Shown: positions 52,511-61,278 of the stretch, in pieces | Numbering within the stretch: position 1 is the first letter of the stretch | Layout of the letters: each line of letters begins with the position of its first letter | NCBI GenBank assembly: GCA_965224815.1 | Contig: CBDDAF010000003.1 | Location: 2,232,001 to 2,296,000, forward strand | Reading direction: 5' to 3' | DNA: 64,000 nucleotides | Origin: CAYPEL01 sp036479985 | GTDB taxonomy: Bacteria; Pseudomonadota; Gammaproteobacteria; DSM-19610 | Program-made: the position numbers and the translations under genes | The notes under the pieces: generated by a model | The model's input: the letters and a program-made list of their open reading frames with translations, nothing else | Told to the model about the DNA's origin: nothing | The model's database searches: none

Positions 52511-52735
52511 CTAGTCGTCAAGATTTTCGAGCATTTCTGCAATATTAAGTTTGGCAACATCAGGCGTTGGTTCTGGCGTAATTTCCTGGCTACAAACAGG
52601 CTGTAAGGCTGTCAAAACCAGCGGCTCGTTAGCTGCAGGGAAGTGTGTTGCTGAAGCGGTTTTCAGCTTATCGCAAGGTTGATCAGTTGCAATACGTTCG
52701 CCGGTAAGCATATCAATAATGAATGTCACAGCCAT
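52511..52735 (-). CDS. Small hypothetical protein (74 aa)
   Basis: MAVTFIIDMLTGERIATDQPCDK and the acidic tail IAEMLENLDD have no known match by eye. Only two Cys, no signal peptide. GAGAGGA runs almost up to the ATG, so the ribosome site is close. Kept because composition looks protein-like and no better frame covers this stretch; reality uncertain. Confidence 0.45.
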   Translation of the reverse strand: MAVTFIIDMLTGERIATDQPCDKLKTASATHFPAANEPLVLTALQPVCSQEITPEPTPDVAKLNIAEMLENLDD

Positions 52736-52840
52736 TCCTCTCTATGTTGCCTGTCTTAGTATTTATCGGCGTGGGGCTATAAACATTGAATCGCAGATAT
52801 ATTGACTTAAATTGGGAACTTAGCGGAGCTAAAATAAAAG

Positions 52841-52880
52841 AATAAGAAAAATCCGAAGACAGGTGGCCCTGCCTCCGGAT
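52841..52880 (-). terminator. Rho-independent terminator for the DUF1269 gene
   Basis: On the minus strand, a 13-bp stem with G-U pairs (ATCCGGAGGCAGG / CCTGTCTTCGGAT) is followed by TTTTTCTTATTC, 43 bp past the stop at 52923. Confidence 0.75.
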
Positions 52881-52922
52881 GAGAAAATGCAGAGCTGATG
52901 CTCCGCACTGGAGGAGCGGTTA

Positions 52923-53435
52923 TTACGGAAAAGCGGGCATCGTGGGTTCAATACCGTGCATGTCTGCCTCCGGGTGATGGTGTTTAATCATTTCTGTTAC
53001 TTGATCAACGTGATCTTTTGAGACGTCGACCATCATTAAAATTTCACCGTCTTCAACGGAACGTTCAAATTCCTTGAGGCGACTGTTTGGGATATCAGTA
53101 CCAATCATGCCCGCTACCCAGGCACCAATAAGTGCACCCGCCAGCGCGCATGCTAAGACTGCCCAGCCACCTATTGCCAGTCCGTCAGGGGGGAAAGATA
53201 GAGCAATTAAACCAGCTGCTATTCCGGTAGCGCCACCGACACTGAGGCCTAGTTCCACACCGTGGACAAAGTCGCTGCGTTGCAGCATATTGGCTTCCGG
53301 CAGGTTACTAAGATCGGTACCCTCTTTAGCCAGTACATGAATATGATGATCATTAATACGCGCCAGTAATAATTCATCGACGACCTGGCGTGCACGCGCA
53401 ATGTCAGGCAGTAGAAAATAGAGTCTTCTTCTCAT
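52923..53435 (-). CDS. DUF1269-like membrane protein
   Basis: 170 residues from the ATG at 53435, which has AAGGAGG six bases upstream. An N-terminal alpha/beta part (RRRLYFLLPDIARARQVVDELLLARINDHHIHVLA) precedes two Gly/Ala-rich membrane segments (about 60-115; GGATGIAAGLIALSF, VLACALAGALIGAWVAGMIG) and a C-terminal domain (LKEFERSVEDGEILMMVDV...VTEMIKHHHPEADMHGIEP). Matches the DUF1269 family of small inner-membrane proteins, often stress-linked. Function unknown. Confidence 0.8.
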   Translation of the reverse strand: MRRRLYFLLPDIARARQVVDELLLARINDHHIHVLAKEGTDLSNLPEANMLQRSDFVHGVELGLSVGGATGIAAGLIALSFPPDGLAIGGWAVLACALAGALIGAWVAGMIGTDIPNSRLKEFERSVEDGEILMMVDVSKDHVDQVTEMIKHHHPEADMHGIEPTMPAFP

Positions 53436-53677
53436 TGCCAACCTCCTTATCCCTATGCAAGCGGATAACTGGTAAAATCATTTGCCATCAATGCGGTGGC
53501 TTATAGTATTAAGTATAGTCACAATAATAAATTTTGCAGGCTCGGGACTCACTGAATTTATTACAATATTTTATAGAATGAATAGCAATATCCGGAGATC
53601 ACAATGAAAATTGTTGTGAGCAATTTGTAAAATCAATCGATGATTATATTTTTAGTAACGAAATCAGGAGATAAATT

Positions 53678-54475
53678 TTGAGTTGGTGGGGGAAAATACT
53701 AGGCGGTACATTTGGTTTTATGCTTGGTGGGCCATTGGGCGCATTGATGGGTGCATCTTTCGGGCATAATTTTGATAGAGGCCTGGGCAGGGTTGCCTCA
53801 GGTCAATTTGAGTCTGGCGATCAGGAGCGCGTCCAGGCGGCATTCTTTACGGCTGTTTTTTCCATTATGGGGCATCTGGCCAAAGCCGATGGCCAGGTTA
53901 CGCGGGATGAGATCCAGATGGCGCGTGACGTCATGACGCGTATGAACCTGAATGAGCAAATGCGCACAACGGCCATTAATTTGTTTAACGAAGGTAGGCA
54001 GGAAGATTTTCCGTTTGATGAAGTGATTAGCCAGTTCCGGCAGGAATGTCATCGCCGCAAACACCTGATGCAGATGTTTATGGAAATTTTACTGCATGCA
54101 GCGTATGCAGACGGTCATGTCCATCCTCAGGAGCGCAACTTACTCAATCGAATACGCGAACATCTAGGTTTTACCACCCTCGAGTTCCAGCATCTGGAAG
54201 CACTGGTACGTAATGCCAGTCATTTTGGGGCAGGCACTGGCGGCGGAGCGCAAGTACCACCCGCACAAGTACTCAAAGAGGCCTATGAGATACTAGGCGT
54301 GACCCGGACTAATACTGACGCAGAAGTTAAAAAGGCCTATCGGCGTTTAATGAATCAACATCATCCGGACAAGCTGGTTTCTAAAGGCCTGCCGGAAGAA
54401 ATGATTAAACTGGCAACTGAGAAGACGCAGCAAATAAAACAGGCCTACGAGACTATTAAAGCATCTCGCAAGTAG
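53678..54475 (+). CDS. djlA: Co-chaperone DjlA
   Basis: 265 residues from a TTG start with GGAG eight bases upstream; the protein begins MSWWGKILGGTFGFMLGGPLGALMGA, the membrane-anchoring glycine-rich helix of DjlA. A TerB-like domain (about 55-180) and a C-terminal J domain (about 200-265) with HHPDKL follow. DjlA stimulates DnaK at the inner membrane and in enterics feeds Rcs signalling. Length agrees with the family (about 270). Confidence 0.93.
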   Translation: MSWWGKILGGTFGFMLGGPLGALMGASFGHNFDRGLGRVASGQFESGDQERVQAAFFTAVFSIMGHLAKADGQVTRDEIQMARDVMTRMNLNEQMRTTAINLFNEGRQEDFPFDEVISQFRQECHRRKHLMQMFMEILLHAAYADGHVHPQERNLLNRIREHLGFTTLEFQHLEALVRNASHFGAGTGGGAQVPPAQVLKEAYEILGVTRTNTDAEVKKAYRRLMNQHHPDKLVSKGLPEEMIKLATEKTQQIKQAYETIKASRK

Positions 54476-54510
54476 CAGATTTAACTGTGCATCTTGTTAT
54501 TGCTAATTAA

Positions 54511-55986
54511 TCAGAGCTTGTCTGGATTGTTTAAATAACGATGCCACGCTACAACAGCTATTACTATCGGGAAAATCCAGATTACCCGGCCTTGATAACG
54601 ATCAGCAACAGTTGAAAGACTTCCGCACACGGCCGCATTAATAAACAGGCCTGACAGCATAATGCCAATTAAATAATAATCGCATTCACGTAAACGTATC
54701 TTTTTTCGATAACTATGGACAAGCAACAACAGTGTTGAAAATACAACGAGGTATTCCAGGGCATGAAAACTTTTAATTAATTTCCTGTGTTTGGGGGCTC
54801 GCGTTTTTACAACTGTCCATTCATTATTGTCATCACGTTTTATATCCTGATTAAAATTTAACTCGGCATAACCAAAACTTACAAGTTGTCGAAGTGTGTT
54901 CCAGGCGATTCTTTGCAATGTTCTGAATGGATATTCTAGTGATGCACGTTTTAAAATAATCAGCTCTTCTGCGCGGATTCGATCCATCTGATCTGCAGTG
55001 GCTTTATTTCTTAGGCCGTTTTCGCCCCATAGAAACTCAACCAAACTAATCGGGATGGTTTCAAATATTTCACAGACAGCATACTGATATTTTTGACAGT
55101 TTTTTTCCAGGTGCCATCTTGCCGGGCCATCACTTATAGAGCGTGCCAGAGTGACCGGGAAGCGTTTAGCGACGACACTGGTGTCGCCAAAACCAATATA
55201 ATTAATTGCCATAGTAACTGTAATTGCTAATGCAAATGGTACGGCAACCCAGAAAGATTGTGTAAATGGAATTTTGTTTTCTGTTCGCCGCCGTCGATAA
55301 AGAAAGCTAGCGAATGTTAGTAATACTAGTCCCCCTACCAGAGGTATATGACTCGTATGGGCGGTAACCGAAAATGCGGTAATCACGGCTAATAAAATCT
55401 TGTGTGTCAATGATAGCTTTGCCGGAAATGCAACCAGCATTGCAATGCACAGGATGGCAAAGCCAGAAAATATATCTGGCATCGCATAGGAGATATACCA
55501 TGGTGCACTTGTCGATAAGGCCGTGATAATAGCTGCAGGAATAAAGAGGATAAAATTTAAACGGATCTTATACAGGTGTAAAAGGAGTAGTAAAAGATAA
55601 GCAAAGATTGCTGATTGTGCTGCAGTCAACAGTAGTAGTGTTTTCTGTGGGCCATGCAGTAGGTAGGTAAAGATGCTATAGGTTGGAGAGCGCGCCCCTG
55701 AAAAACCAGCAGCCTTGATTCGTGTACTTTCAGTTACAACTCCCTGGTCACCTGGAGCTTCATCGTCAGCTGACTGATTCGGTAATGCCACGCTTTGGAT
55801 GTACTGCAAGGCATGTTCCCCACCATTTAAATATGAGGCGGTATCCTGATAGAAACTGATCGCCTTGCCCGTCATTAATGCGGGCCATATAAAAATTACT
55901 GTAAGCAGCAAGAACTGCAGCATGCATCGTGGAGGTGAGATTCTGGCTGGTTTGAAAACCTGCCCATCGGATAAAGCAGACATCAT
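54511..55986 (-). CDS. Polytopic membrane protein, possibly glycosyltransferase-like
   Basis: 491 residues with about ten hydrophobic segments (for example MLQFLLLTVIFIWPALM, LLLLTAAQSAIFAYLLLLLLHLY, LILFIPAAIITALSTS and HYLVVFSTLLLLVH-like stretches). A large loop after the first helix begins AISFYQDTASYLNG, which resembles the Asp-containing first loop of GT-C enzymes. No specific family was recognised. There are two adjacent possible ATG starts (55986, 55983). The 247 bp upstream hold no gene. Confidence 0.72.
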   Translation of the reverse strand: MMSALSDGQVFKPARISPPRCMLQFLLLTVIFIWPALMTGKAISFYQDTASYLNGGEHALQYIQSVALPNQSADDEAPGDQGVVTESTRIKAAGFSGARSPTYSIFTYLLHGPQKTLLLLTAAQSAIFAYLLLLLLHLYKIRLNFILFIPAAIITALSTSAPWYISYAMPDIFSGFAILCIAMLVAFPAKLSLTHKILLAVITAFSVTAHTSHIPLVGGLVLLTFASFLYRRRRTENKIPFTQSFWVAVPFALAITVTMAINYIGFGDTSVVAKRFPVTLARSISDGPARWHLEKNCQKYQYAVCEIFETIPISLVEFLWGENGLRNKATADQMDRIRAEELIILKRASLEYPFRTLQRIAWNTLRQLVSFGYAELNFNQDIKRDDNNEWTVVKTRAPKHRKLIKSFHALEYLVVFSTLLLLVHSYRKKIRLRECDYYLIGIMLSGLFINAAVCGSLSTVADRYQGRVIWIFPIVIAVVAWHRYLNNPDKL

Positions 55987-56233
55987 CTTATCTTTCAGCA
56001 GACCGTTTAGTGATCATGGTGGTGTCTGGATATATTCAGCATGGCTAAATCTCTAAATAAGAAAGTTTTATTACTTTAGGTGCCTCTGATGTGTCGTGCA
56101 TTTTCGCTAATTAATCAGAGGTTCCTTAATATGTTTTTGTTTATATGGTATTTACTATTGTCCTGTTAACGGCAAAATGGCAGAGGAAATTAACCGGTTT
56201 TACGAGAAAATTAATACGCCCTCATGTGGCGAA

Positions 56234-56689
56234 TTAAAAATAACGGCCTCCAGAAGCAATTGCAATCACAGCTAACCCAATCGATAAGTTTATGCCGATC
56301 AGCAAGCGTATTTGGTTTAAGCTTTTTCCTGCTGTCGGCCAGTCAGATGCATTGACCGAATATTTAAGCCGTTTAAACGGTGAAAAGTAAAGGTGAATAA
56401 ATAATAAAATCATGATCCAGCCAAGTCCGTGCATCAGGTGAACATAAAGGCCAACAGACGCCATGCCACCAAAAACGTTGAATATCATCCAGTAACCTGT
56501 TGCTGGCAGCAGTATAATAAACATCCAGACCCAGGGGAAAAAGCGACTGAAACATTGTGACCATAAGGGTAGGCGTTGAGGTGGCTCAAGTTGTTGCGCG
56601 GCAACCGGCCTTAACACAAAATACGCGAAGAACATCCCGCCAACCCAAATGACAGCGGCAAGCATGTGCAGAGTGATAGCGATTGACAT
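56234..56689 (-). CDS. CopD-family-like integral membrane protein
   Basis: 151 residues with four membrane helices (about 3-25, 48-70, 80-102, 128-148). HMLAAVIWVGGMFFAYFVLRP and LHLMHGLGWIMILLFIHLYFSPF keep the His/Trp-Gly pattern of the CopD/DUF2269-like branch found in copper-resistance and heme-handling membrane proteins. Metal binding is not shown by sequence alone. It is a solitary gene near the frameshifted peptidase. Confidence 0.72.
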   Translation of the reverse strand: MSIAITLHMLAAVIWVGGMFFAYFVLRPVAAQQLEPPQRLPLWSQCFSRFFPWVWMFIILLPATGYWMIFNVFGGMASVGLYVHLMHGLGWIMILLFIHLYFSPFKRLKYSVNASDWPTAGKSLNQIRLLIGINLSIGLAVIAIASGGRYF

Positions 56690-56853
56690 CTTGTTCCTTA
56701 ATCTAGATCTTGATCGAATTCGATCCTAACCTGACTAACTATATCAGCTCTCACTGGAATAGTAGTGATACCACAACTAAATCAGGTGTAGATTTTTTCG
56801 AATAGGGCTTATATCTTCTAATTGTCTACCAACTCAAGCGGTTGTATTGATCC

Positions 56854-57805
56854 ATGCATAATTTATTTTCTTCATTAGAGCATTATGTGACACATGATAT
56901 TCCCGTCGATAAAGTGCATGTAATTCATGTTCGGGAATACGGGAATCAACTGGGTGTCCCCGTCATTTTCTTGCATGGAGGGCCGGGTTCAGGTTGCAAG
57001 CCGGAACACGCGTGTTATTTCAATCCAAAATATTACCGCATCATTCTTTTTGACCAGCGCGGTTCAGGTCTGTCTACTCCGGTTGATGAAATAGCAAATA
57101 ATCAGACTGGCGCGCTGGTAGAAGATATAGAAGTAATCCGCAAACATTTGAAAATTGAGCAGGTGGTTGTTGTTTGCGGGATCTTGGGGGGCAACATTAG
57201 GGCTGGTTTATGCAGAAACCTATCCTGCCTGTGTGACCGGTTTGATCCTGCGTGGTGTATTTCTGGCGCGGCAAAAAGATCTGGATTGGTTCTTTGGAAA
57301 TGACGGTGTTGCACGACTATTTCCGCAAGCCTGGCATGCCTTTTCAGCATGGCTACCTGAAGTTGAACAAGAAAATTTAATTGAATCTTATTTCAATCGT
57401 TTGCAAAGTGAAGAGTCAGCATTGAATACACAAGCGGCCAAAGCCTGGTCTGCCTGGGGAGATACTATTGTCACGAATGGTTCTGTGAAGCAGCCGCCTG
57501 AAGTGAACGACAACGCTGTCATACCAAACGGATTACTGACCAAAACTCGCATTGAAGCGCATTATGCAAAGCATCATTATTTTCTGTCAGAAAATTATAT
57601 TCTCGAGCACATTGACCGGTTACCTGATGTGCCAGTGTCAATAGTCCACGGTAAACATGATCTGGTCTGTCCAATTGAAGCGGCCTGGACTTTACATCAA
57701 GTCATTCCTGGGTCCCGTTTAATTTCTGTTGATAGTGGTCATCTTGCCAGTGAGTCAGAGATGGCCGCTGCATTAGTGAATGAAACAGAGCGGTTCGCTA
57801 ATTAA
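56854..57805 (+). pseudogene. pip: Proline iminopeptidase with a one-base frameshift
   Basis: The two overlapping frames 56854-57303 and 57155-57805 together give one alpha/beta hydrolase of about 317 residues, the usual Pip length. The N-part has VIFLHGGPGSGCKPEHACYFNP and ILFDQRGSGLSTP; the C-part has FAGSWGATLGLVYAETYP (nucleophile Ser), LSENYIL and VHGKHDLVCP...VDSGHLAS (Asp, His). One extra base near 57172 (in GTTGTTGTTTGC) breaks the frame just before the Ser motif. All catalytic residues are otherwise present, so this is either a recent inactivation or a sequence error. Confidence 0.85.
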
Positions 57806-58943
57806 GTGTTTCGCCTTTAAGCAGCTTTCTGGAATTCGGCATGTTGCGAAAAACCAGAGGCGTTTCATTTTTACCGGCCGTGGTTTGCAGCTGTGTGAGT
57901 TTGTCCAGTAACTCACCGTGATGGGATGATTTACTGCACACCGGATCAGCATTTCGGACATCCCCTGTGAGCATATAGGCCTGGCAGCGGCAGCCGCCAA
58001 AATCCTTTTCGCGTTCCGGACAGGTTTTGCAGGGTTCCTTCATCCAGTCATAACCCCGGAATTTATTGAAATCTTCAGAGTCATTCCAGATGTATTCGAT
58101 GCTGTGATCCCTGACATTGGGGAAAGATAATCCAGGCAAGGTGCTTGCAGCATGGCAGGGTAAGGCCGTGCCGTCTGGTGCGATGGTCAGAAATACCGAA
58201 CCCCAACCATTCATACAGGCCTTGGGCCGATCCTCATAATAGTCGGGCACGACATATAAGATTTTCATCTTGCCTTGCATTTTTTTCTGGTATTCATGGG
58301 CGACAGCTTCAGCCTTAATAACCTGTTCACGTGTTGGCATCAAAGCATCACGGTTTAACATTGCCCAGCCATAATATTGGGTGGCTGCCAGTTCGACATA
58401 ATCCGCATTAAGTGCAGCCGAGAGATCCAGAATCTGTGCTACCTGATCCTGATTCTGGCGGTGCAAAACAAAACACAGCACCATTGGGTAGTCATATTTT
58501 TTTACCAGGCGCGCCATTTCCAGTTTGTGTTCGAAGGCATCGGTACCGGCGATATAATTATTTAATACTTCATCACTGGCCTGGAAACTAACCTGGATAT
58601 GGTCCAGTCCGGCTTCTTTAAAAGCCTTGATGCGAGCCTCATCCATACCCACACCACTGGTAATCAGGTTGGTGTAGAAGCCCAGTTTTCTGGCTTCAGC
58701 AATAATGACTTCAAGGTCCTGCCGCACCAGGGGTTCGCCGCCGGAAAGTCCCAATTGTGCAGCACCCATAGCACGGGCTTCACGCAGTACGCGGATCCAT
58801 TCATCTGTTGTCAATTCCTGTTTGTAATTGGCAATATTGACTGGATTAGAACAATAGGGGCACTGTAACGGACAGCTGTACGTCAGTTCTGCCAGCAGCC
58901 ATAGAGGTTTAGGTCGTTCGGGATTTGATCCAGCCATTGTCAT
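57798..58943 (-). CDS. pqqE: PQQ biosynthesis radical SAM protein PqqE
   Basis: 381 residues from the ATG at 58943, which has GGAGG seven bases upstream, rather than a longer frame inside pqqD. The radical-SAM cluster motif CPLQCPYC (C-x3-C-x2-C) is at about residues 22-29, and auxiliary cluster Cys are in CKTCPEREKDFGGCRC and DPVCSKS near the C-terminus. It links the Glu and Tyr side chains of PqqA. It overlaps pqqD by 35 bp and is the last gene of pqqABCDE. Confidence 0.96.
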   Translation of the reverse strand: MTMAGSNPERPKPLWLLAELTYSCPLQCPYCSNPVNIANYKQELTTDEWIRVLREARAMGAAQLGLSGGEPLVRQDLEVIIAEARKLGFYTNLITSGVGMDEARIKAFKEAGLDHIQVSFQASDEVLNNYIAGTDAFEHKLEMARLVKKYDYPMVLCFVLHRQNQDQVAQILDLSAALNADYVELAATQYYGWAMLNRDALMPTREQVIKAEAVAHEYQKKMQGKMKILYVVPDYYEDRPKACMNGWGSVFLTIAPDGTALPCHAASTLPGLSFPNVRDHSIEYIWNDSEDFNKFRGYDWMKEPCKTCPEREKDFGGCRCQAYMLTGDVRNADPVCSKSSHHGELLDKLTQLQTTAGKNETPLVFRNMPNSRKLLKGETLN

Positions 58944-59187
58944 GGGCGGCCTCCAGGAATTGGTAGACATCATTTTTCAGGTCGACACCGGGAAATGCTG
59001 TATTCAGATCAGTTATGACCTCGTTAACATTTTTTACGCCATCAATACGTTTCAATATTTCAGCTGCGGTGGGATTCAGTTTGACCATACCTTCCGGGTA
59101 AAGGATGACATGACGATTCTGTGCTTCTTCCCATTGCAGGCGAAAGCCTGGGGCGATAGTAATGATATTGTTCCCTGTTATCTGCAT
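58909..59187 (-). CDS. pqqD: PQQ peptide chaperone PqqD
   Basis: 92 residues. PGFRLQWEEAQNRHVILYPEGMVKLNPTAAEILKRIDG is the usual PqqD core. PqqD binds PqqA and presents it to PqqE. It is 17 bp downstream of pqqC and overlaps pqqE. Confidence 0.95.
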   Translation of the reverse strand: MQITGNNIITIAPGFRLQWEEAQNRHVILYPEGMVKLNPTAAEILKRIDGVKNVNEVITDLNTAFPGVDLKNDVYQFLEAAHDNGWIKSRTT

Positions 59188-59204
59188 ATTAAATCAGTGA
59201 CTCC

Positions 59205-59951
59205 TTAAGTATTGACGTTATGGTAGGGCGGCTTCTTTTCAATATAGGCCATCCACATGCAATCCAGCATGGTCCATAGAATATCCAGCTTGAATTGCAA
59301 CACGTCGAGCATGAATTCCTGCTGTTCCCGTGTCTGGTAATAATCAAGCGTGATATCCAGTCCGTGTTGCACATCACGGCGCGCTTCGTTAAGGCGTTTA
59401 CGAAAATAGCTGTAACCTTTTGCATCGATCCACGGATAATGTTCGGGCCAGTTATCTAGACGTTTTTGATGAATTTTGGGGGCAAACAATTCGGTCAGTG
59501 ACGAACTGGCGGCTACTTCCCAGGGTTGCTGGCGGGCAAAGTTGATATAGGCGTCAATGGCGAATTTAACACCCGGTAATAAATGTTGATGTGAGTGCAG
59601 TTCTTCCCGTGTCAGACCAACAGCTTCACCTAGCTGTAGCCAAGCCTCTATGCCACCGTCTTCACCTTCAATGCCATCGTGATCGATAATGCGTTGTACC
59701 CATTGCCTGCGCACATCGCGGTCGCGGCAATTGGACATGATTGCAGCATCTTTGATGGGGATGGCGGTTTGATAATAAAAACGGTTAGCTACCCAACCCT
59801 GGATAGCCGGCTTGTCGAGTTTGCCGGAGTTCATCAGGATGTGGAATTCATGGTTAATGTGGTAGTACTTTTCCTTGGCGCGTAATTGTTGCTCGAATTC
59901 TTCACGCGACCAGGGCGCTTTAACCGCCGTATTAGCTGGCATAGTAGACAC
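59205..59951 (-). CDS. pqqC: Pyrroloquinoline-quinone synthase PqqC
   Basis: 248 residues of the TenA/heme-oxygenase-like fold. AKEKYYHINHEFHILMNSGK, QGWVANRFYYQTAIPIKDAAIMSN and GIEAWLQLGEAVGLTREEL are PqqC hallmarks with the active-site His/Tyr. It performs the final ring closure and eight-electron oxidation to PQQ. The GTG at 59951 overlaps the last base of the pqqB stop and has GGAG upstream; an ATG three codons later (59942) is the alternative. Confidence 0.95.
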   Translation of the reverse strand: MSTMPANTAVKAPWSREEFEQQLRAKEKYYHINHEFHILMNSGKLDKPAIQGWVANRFYYQTAIPIKDAAIMSNCRDRDVRRQWVQRIIDHDGIEGEDGGIEAWLQLGEAVGLTREELHSHQHLLPGVKFAIDAYINFARQQPWEVAASSSLTELFAPKIHQKRLDNWPEHYPWIDAKGYSYFRKRLNEARRDVQHGLDITLDYYQTREQQEFMLDVLQFKLDILWTMLDCMWMAYIEKKPPYHNVNT

Positions 59952-60865
59952 TATAAAGTTATCTCCATACCGTCGAAGGCAACCTCAATCCCGGCTTGCT
60001 CCAGCGTTTTCCGTTGCGGGGAAGCTTCATCCAGAATGGGGTTGGTGTTGTTGATATGAATTAAAATTTTACGGGGTTTGTTTAAGGTATTCAGTGTATT
60101 CATGATGCCGTTTTCACCCGACTGATCCAGATGCCCCATGTCCTGCCCACGTTTGTTATTGATCCCGGATTGAATCATTTCATCATCAGTCCAAAGTGTT
60201 CCATCGATCAACAAACAATCAGCAGCATTCATGTAGTCGTGAATGTTGGCTGTGATCTCGCCTAGACCTGGCGCATAGAACAGACTTTTCCCGCTAACGG
60301 TATCTTCGATGCGCACACCAATATTATCGCCGGGCACAGTATTGTGTCGATGCGGTGAGTAGGGTGGTGCTTCACTTTTTAACGGTACGGCAGTGAATAC
60401 CAGGCCATCTATGCCAGGAATTGTGAAGGAAGATTCATCGGTCTTGATCTCGTGCCAGTTCACGCCCCTGAAATGGCTGAGGATGTTAAAAATCGGGAAG
60501 CCGGTGGTCATATCCTCTTTAACTGCAGCCGTACAATAAATATCCCAGGGTTTTATGTGTTCCCGCAACATTAACAGTCCCGTCGTATGATCGATTTGTG
60601 CATCCACAAGAATAATGGAACAGATGGCGGTATCACGAATTTCACGACCCGGTTGCAACGTGGGGAAGGATTCAAGTTGTGCGCGTATATCAGGTGAAGC
60701 ATTGAAGAGCACCCAGTTTTCACCATCCGTACTGACAGTGATCGATGATTGGGTTCGGCTGCTGGCTTTAATCGTGTTTGAACGCAGGCCTTTACAGTTA
60801 GGGCAGTTACAATTCCATTGAGGAAATCCTCCCCCAGCGCCTGAGCCTAAAACACGTACGTACAT
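59951..60865 (-). CDS. pqqB: PQQ biosynthesis hydroxylase/MBL protein PqqB
   Basis: 304 residues with the metallo-beta-lactamase fold. The N-terminus VLGSGAGGGFPQWNCNCPNCKGLR includes the structural CxCxxC zinc site, and ILVDAQIDHTTGLLMLRE carries the metal-binding DxxxDH-type motif. PqqB is a non-heme iron-type tyrosine-side-chain hydroxylase in PQQ formation. It follows pqqA with a hairpin in between. Confidence 0.95.
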   Translation of the reverse strand: MYVRVLGSGAGGGFPQWNCNCPNCKGLRSNTIKASSRTQSSITVSTDGENWVLFNASPDIRAQLESFPTLQPGREIRDTAICSIILVDAQIDHTTGLLMLREHIKPWDIYCTAAVKEDMTTGFPIFNILSHFRGVNWHEIKTDESSFTIPGIDGLVFTAVPLKSEAPPYSPHRHNTVPGDNIGVRIEDTVSGKSLFYAPGLGEITANIHDYMNAADCLLIDGTLWTDDEMIQSGINNKRGQDMGHLDQSGENGIMNTLNTLNKPRKILIHINNTNPILDEASPQRKTLEQAGIEVAFDGMEITL

Positions 60866-60894
60866 TTTTCTTATAATTATTTCTCAGAAAAAGA

Positions 60895-60914
60895 CATCGC
60901 CCTTTCGGGCGATG
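60895..60914 (-). terminator. Hairpin between pqqA and pqqB (partial terminator/attenuator)
   Basis: CATCGCCC-TTTC-GGGCGATG, an 8-bp stem with a 4-base loop. On the minus strand it is followed by TCTTTTTC. It is a weak terminator that would let pqqA outnumber the downstream messages. Confidence 0.7.
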
Positions 60915-60929
60915 CCAAGTTCAATTCAT

Positions 60930-61004
60930 TTAGCGGTTACAGATGTACATTGTGATTTCGAAACCGAAACGAATATCTTTATATGATGGTGTTTCCCATT
61001 TCAT
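60930..61004 (-). CDS. pqqA: PQQ precursor peptide PqqA (24 aa)
   Basis: Too short for ordinary gene calling. The frame reads MKWETPSYKDIRFGFEITMY then ICNR and stop, the classic PqqA with Glu16 and Tyr20 (E and Y joined by PqqE to form PQQ). GGAG lies ahead of the ATG. It begins the pqqABCDE cluster. Confidence 0.97.
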   Translation of the reverse strand: MKWETPSYKDIRFGFEITMYICNR

Positions 61005-61199
61005 GGTGGAAATCTCCGTTTGACTAGTTAAAAAAAGTAACAGGTATTAATCCTGTCAATTGTCATAAAGCAGACTTCGTGCCGGTTTTCTAAAAATATA
61101 AATAGTCAATTAAAAACAGTAAGTTATAAAATTTCTCATGAAGAAATCATAAGATATTTCTTGTTAAATTTCGGGAATTTGGTTTATACAACCAGCCAT

Positions 61200-61217
61200 A
61201 TGGTTGATATCAACCAT
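61200..61217. promoter_or_regulatory. 18-bp perfect palindrome upstream of pqqA
   Basis: ATGGTTGAT / ATCAACCAT, with outer GCCAT and ATGGC extending the symmetry (one base offset). It is 196 bp before pqqA and 62 bp after the alpha/beta hydrolase gene. It could be an operator for pqq or a transcript-end hairpin; there is no T-run, so an operator is more likely. A weaker repeat ACAGG-TATTAAT-CCTGT lies nearer pqqA (about 61040-61056). Confidence 0.5.
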
Positions 61218-61278
61218 AATGGCGAACGGTCAGAAACAATATTTCGTGGAAAATATCTGGAAATGATCTTCGCAAGTA

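Noticed and set aside
57155..57805. The downstream peptidase frame as a separate complete gene
   Set aside because: It starts inside a conserved segment and lacks the oxyanion and N-terminal half, which are in the other frame.
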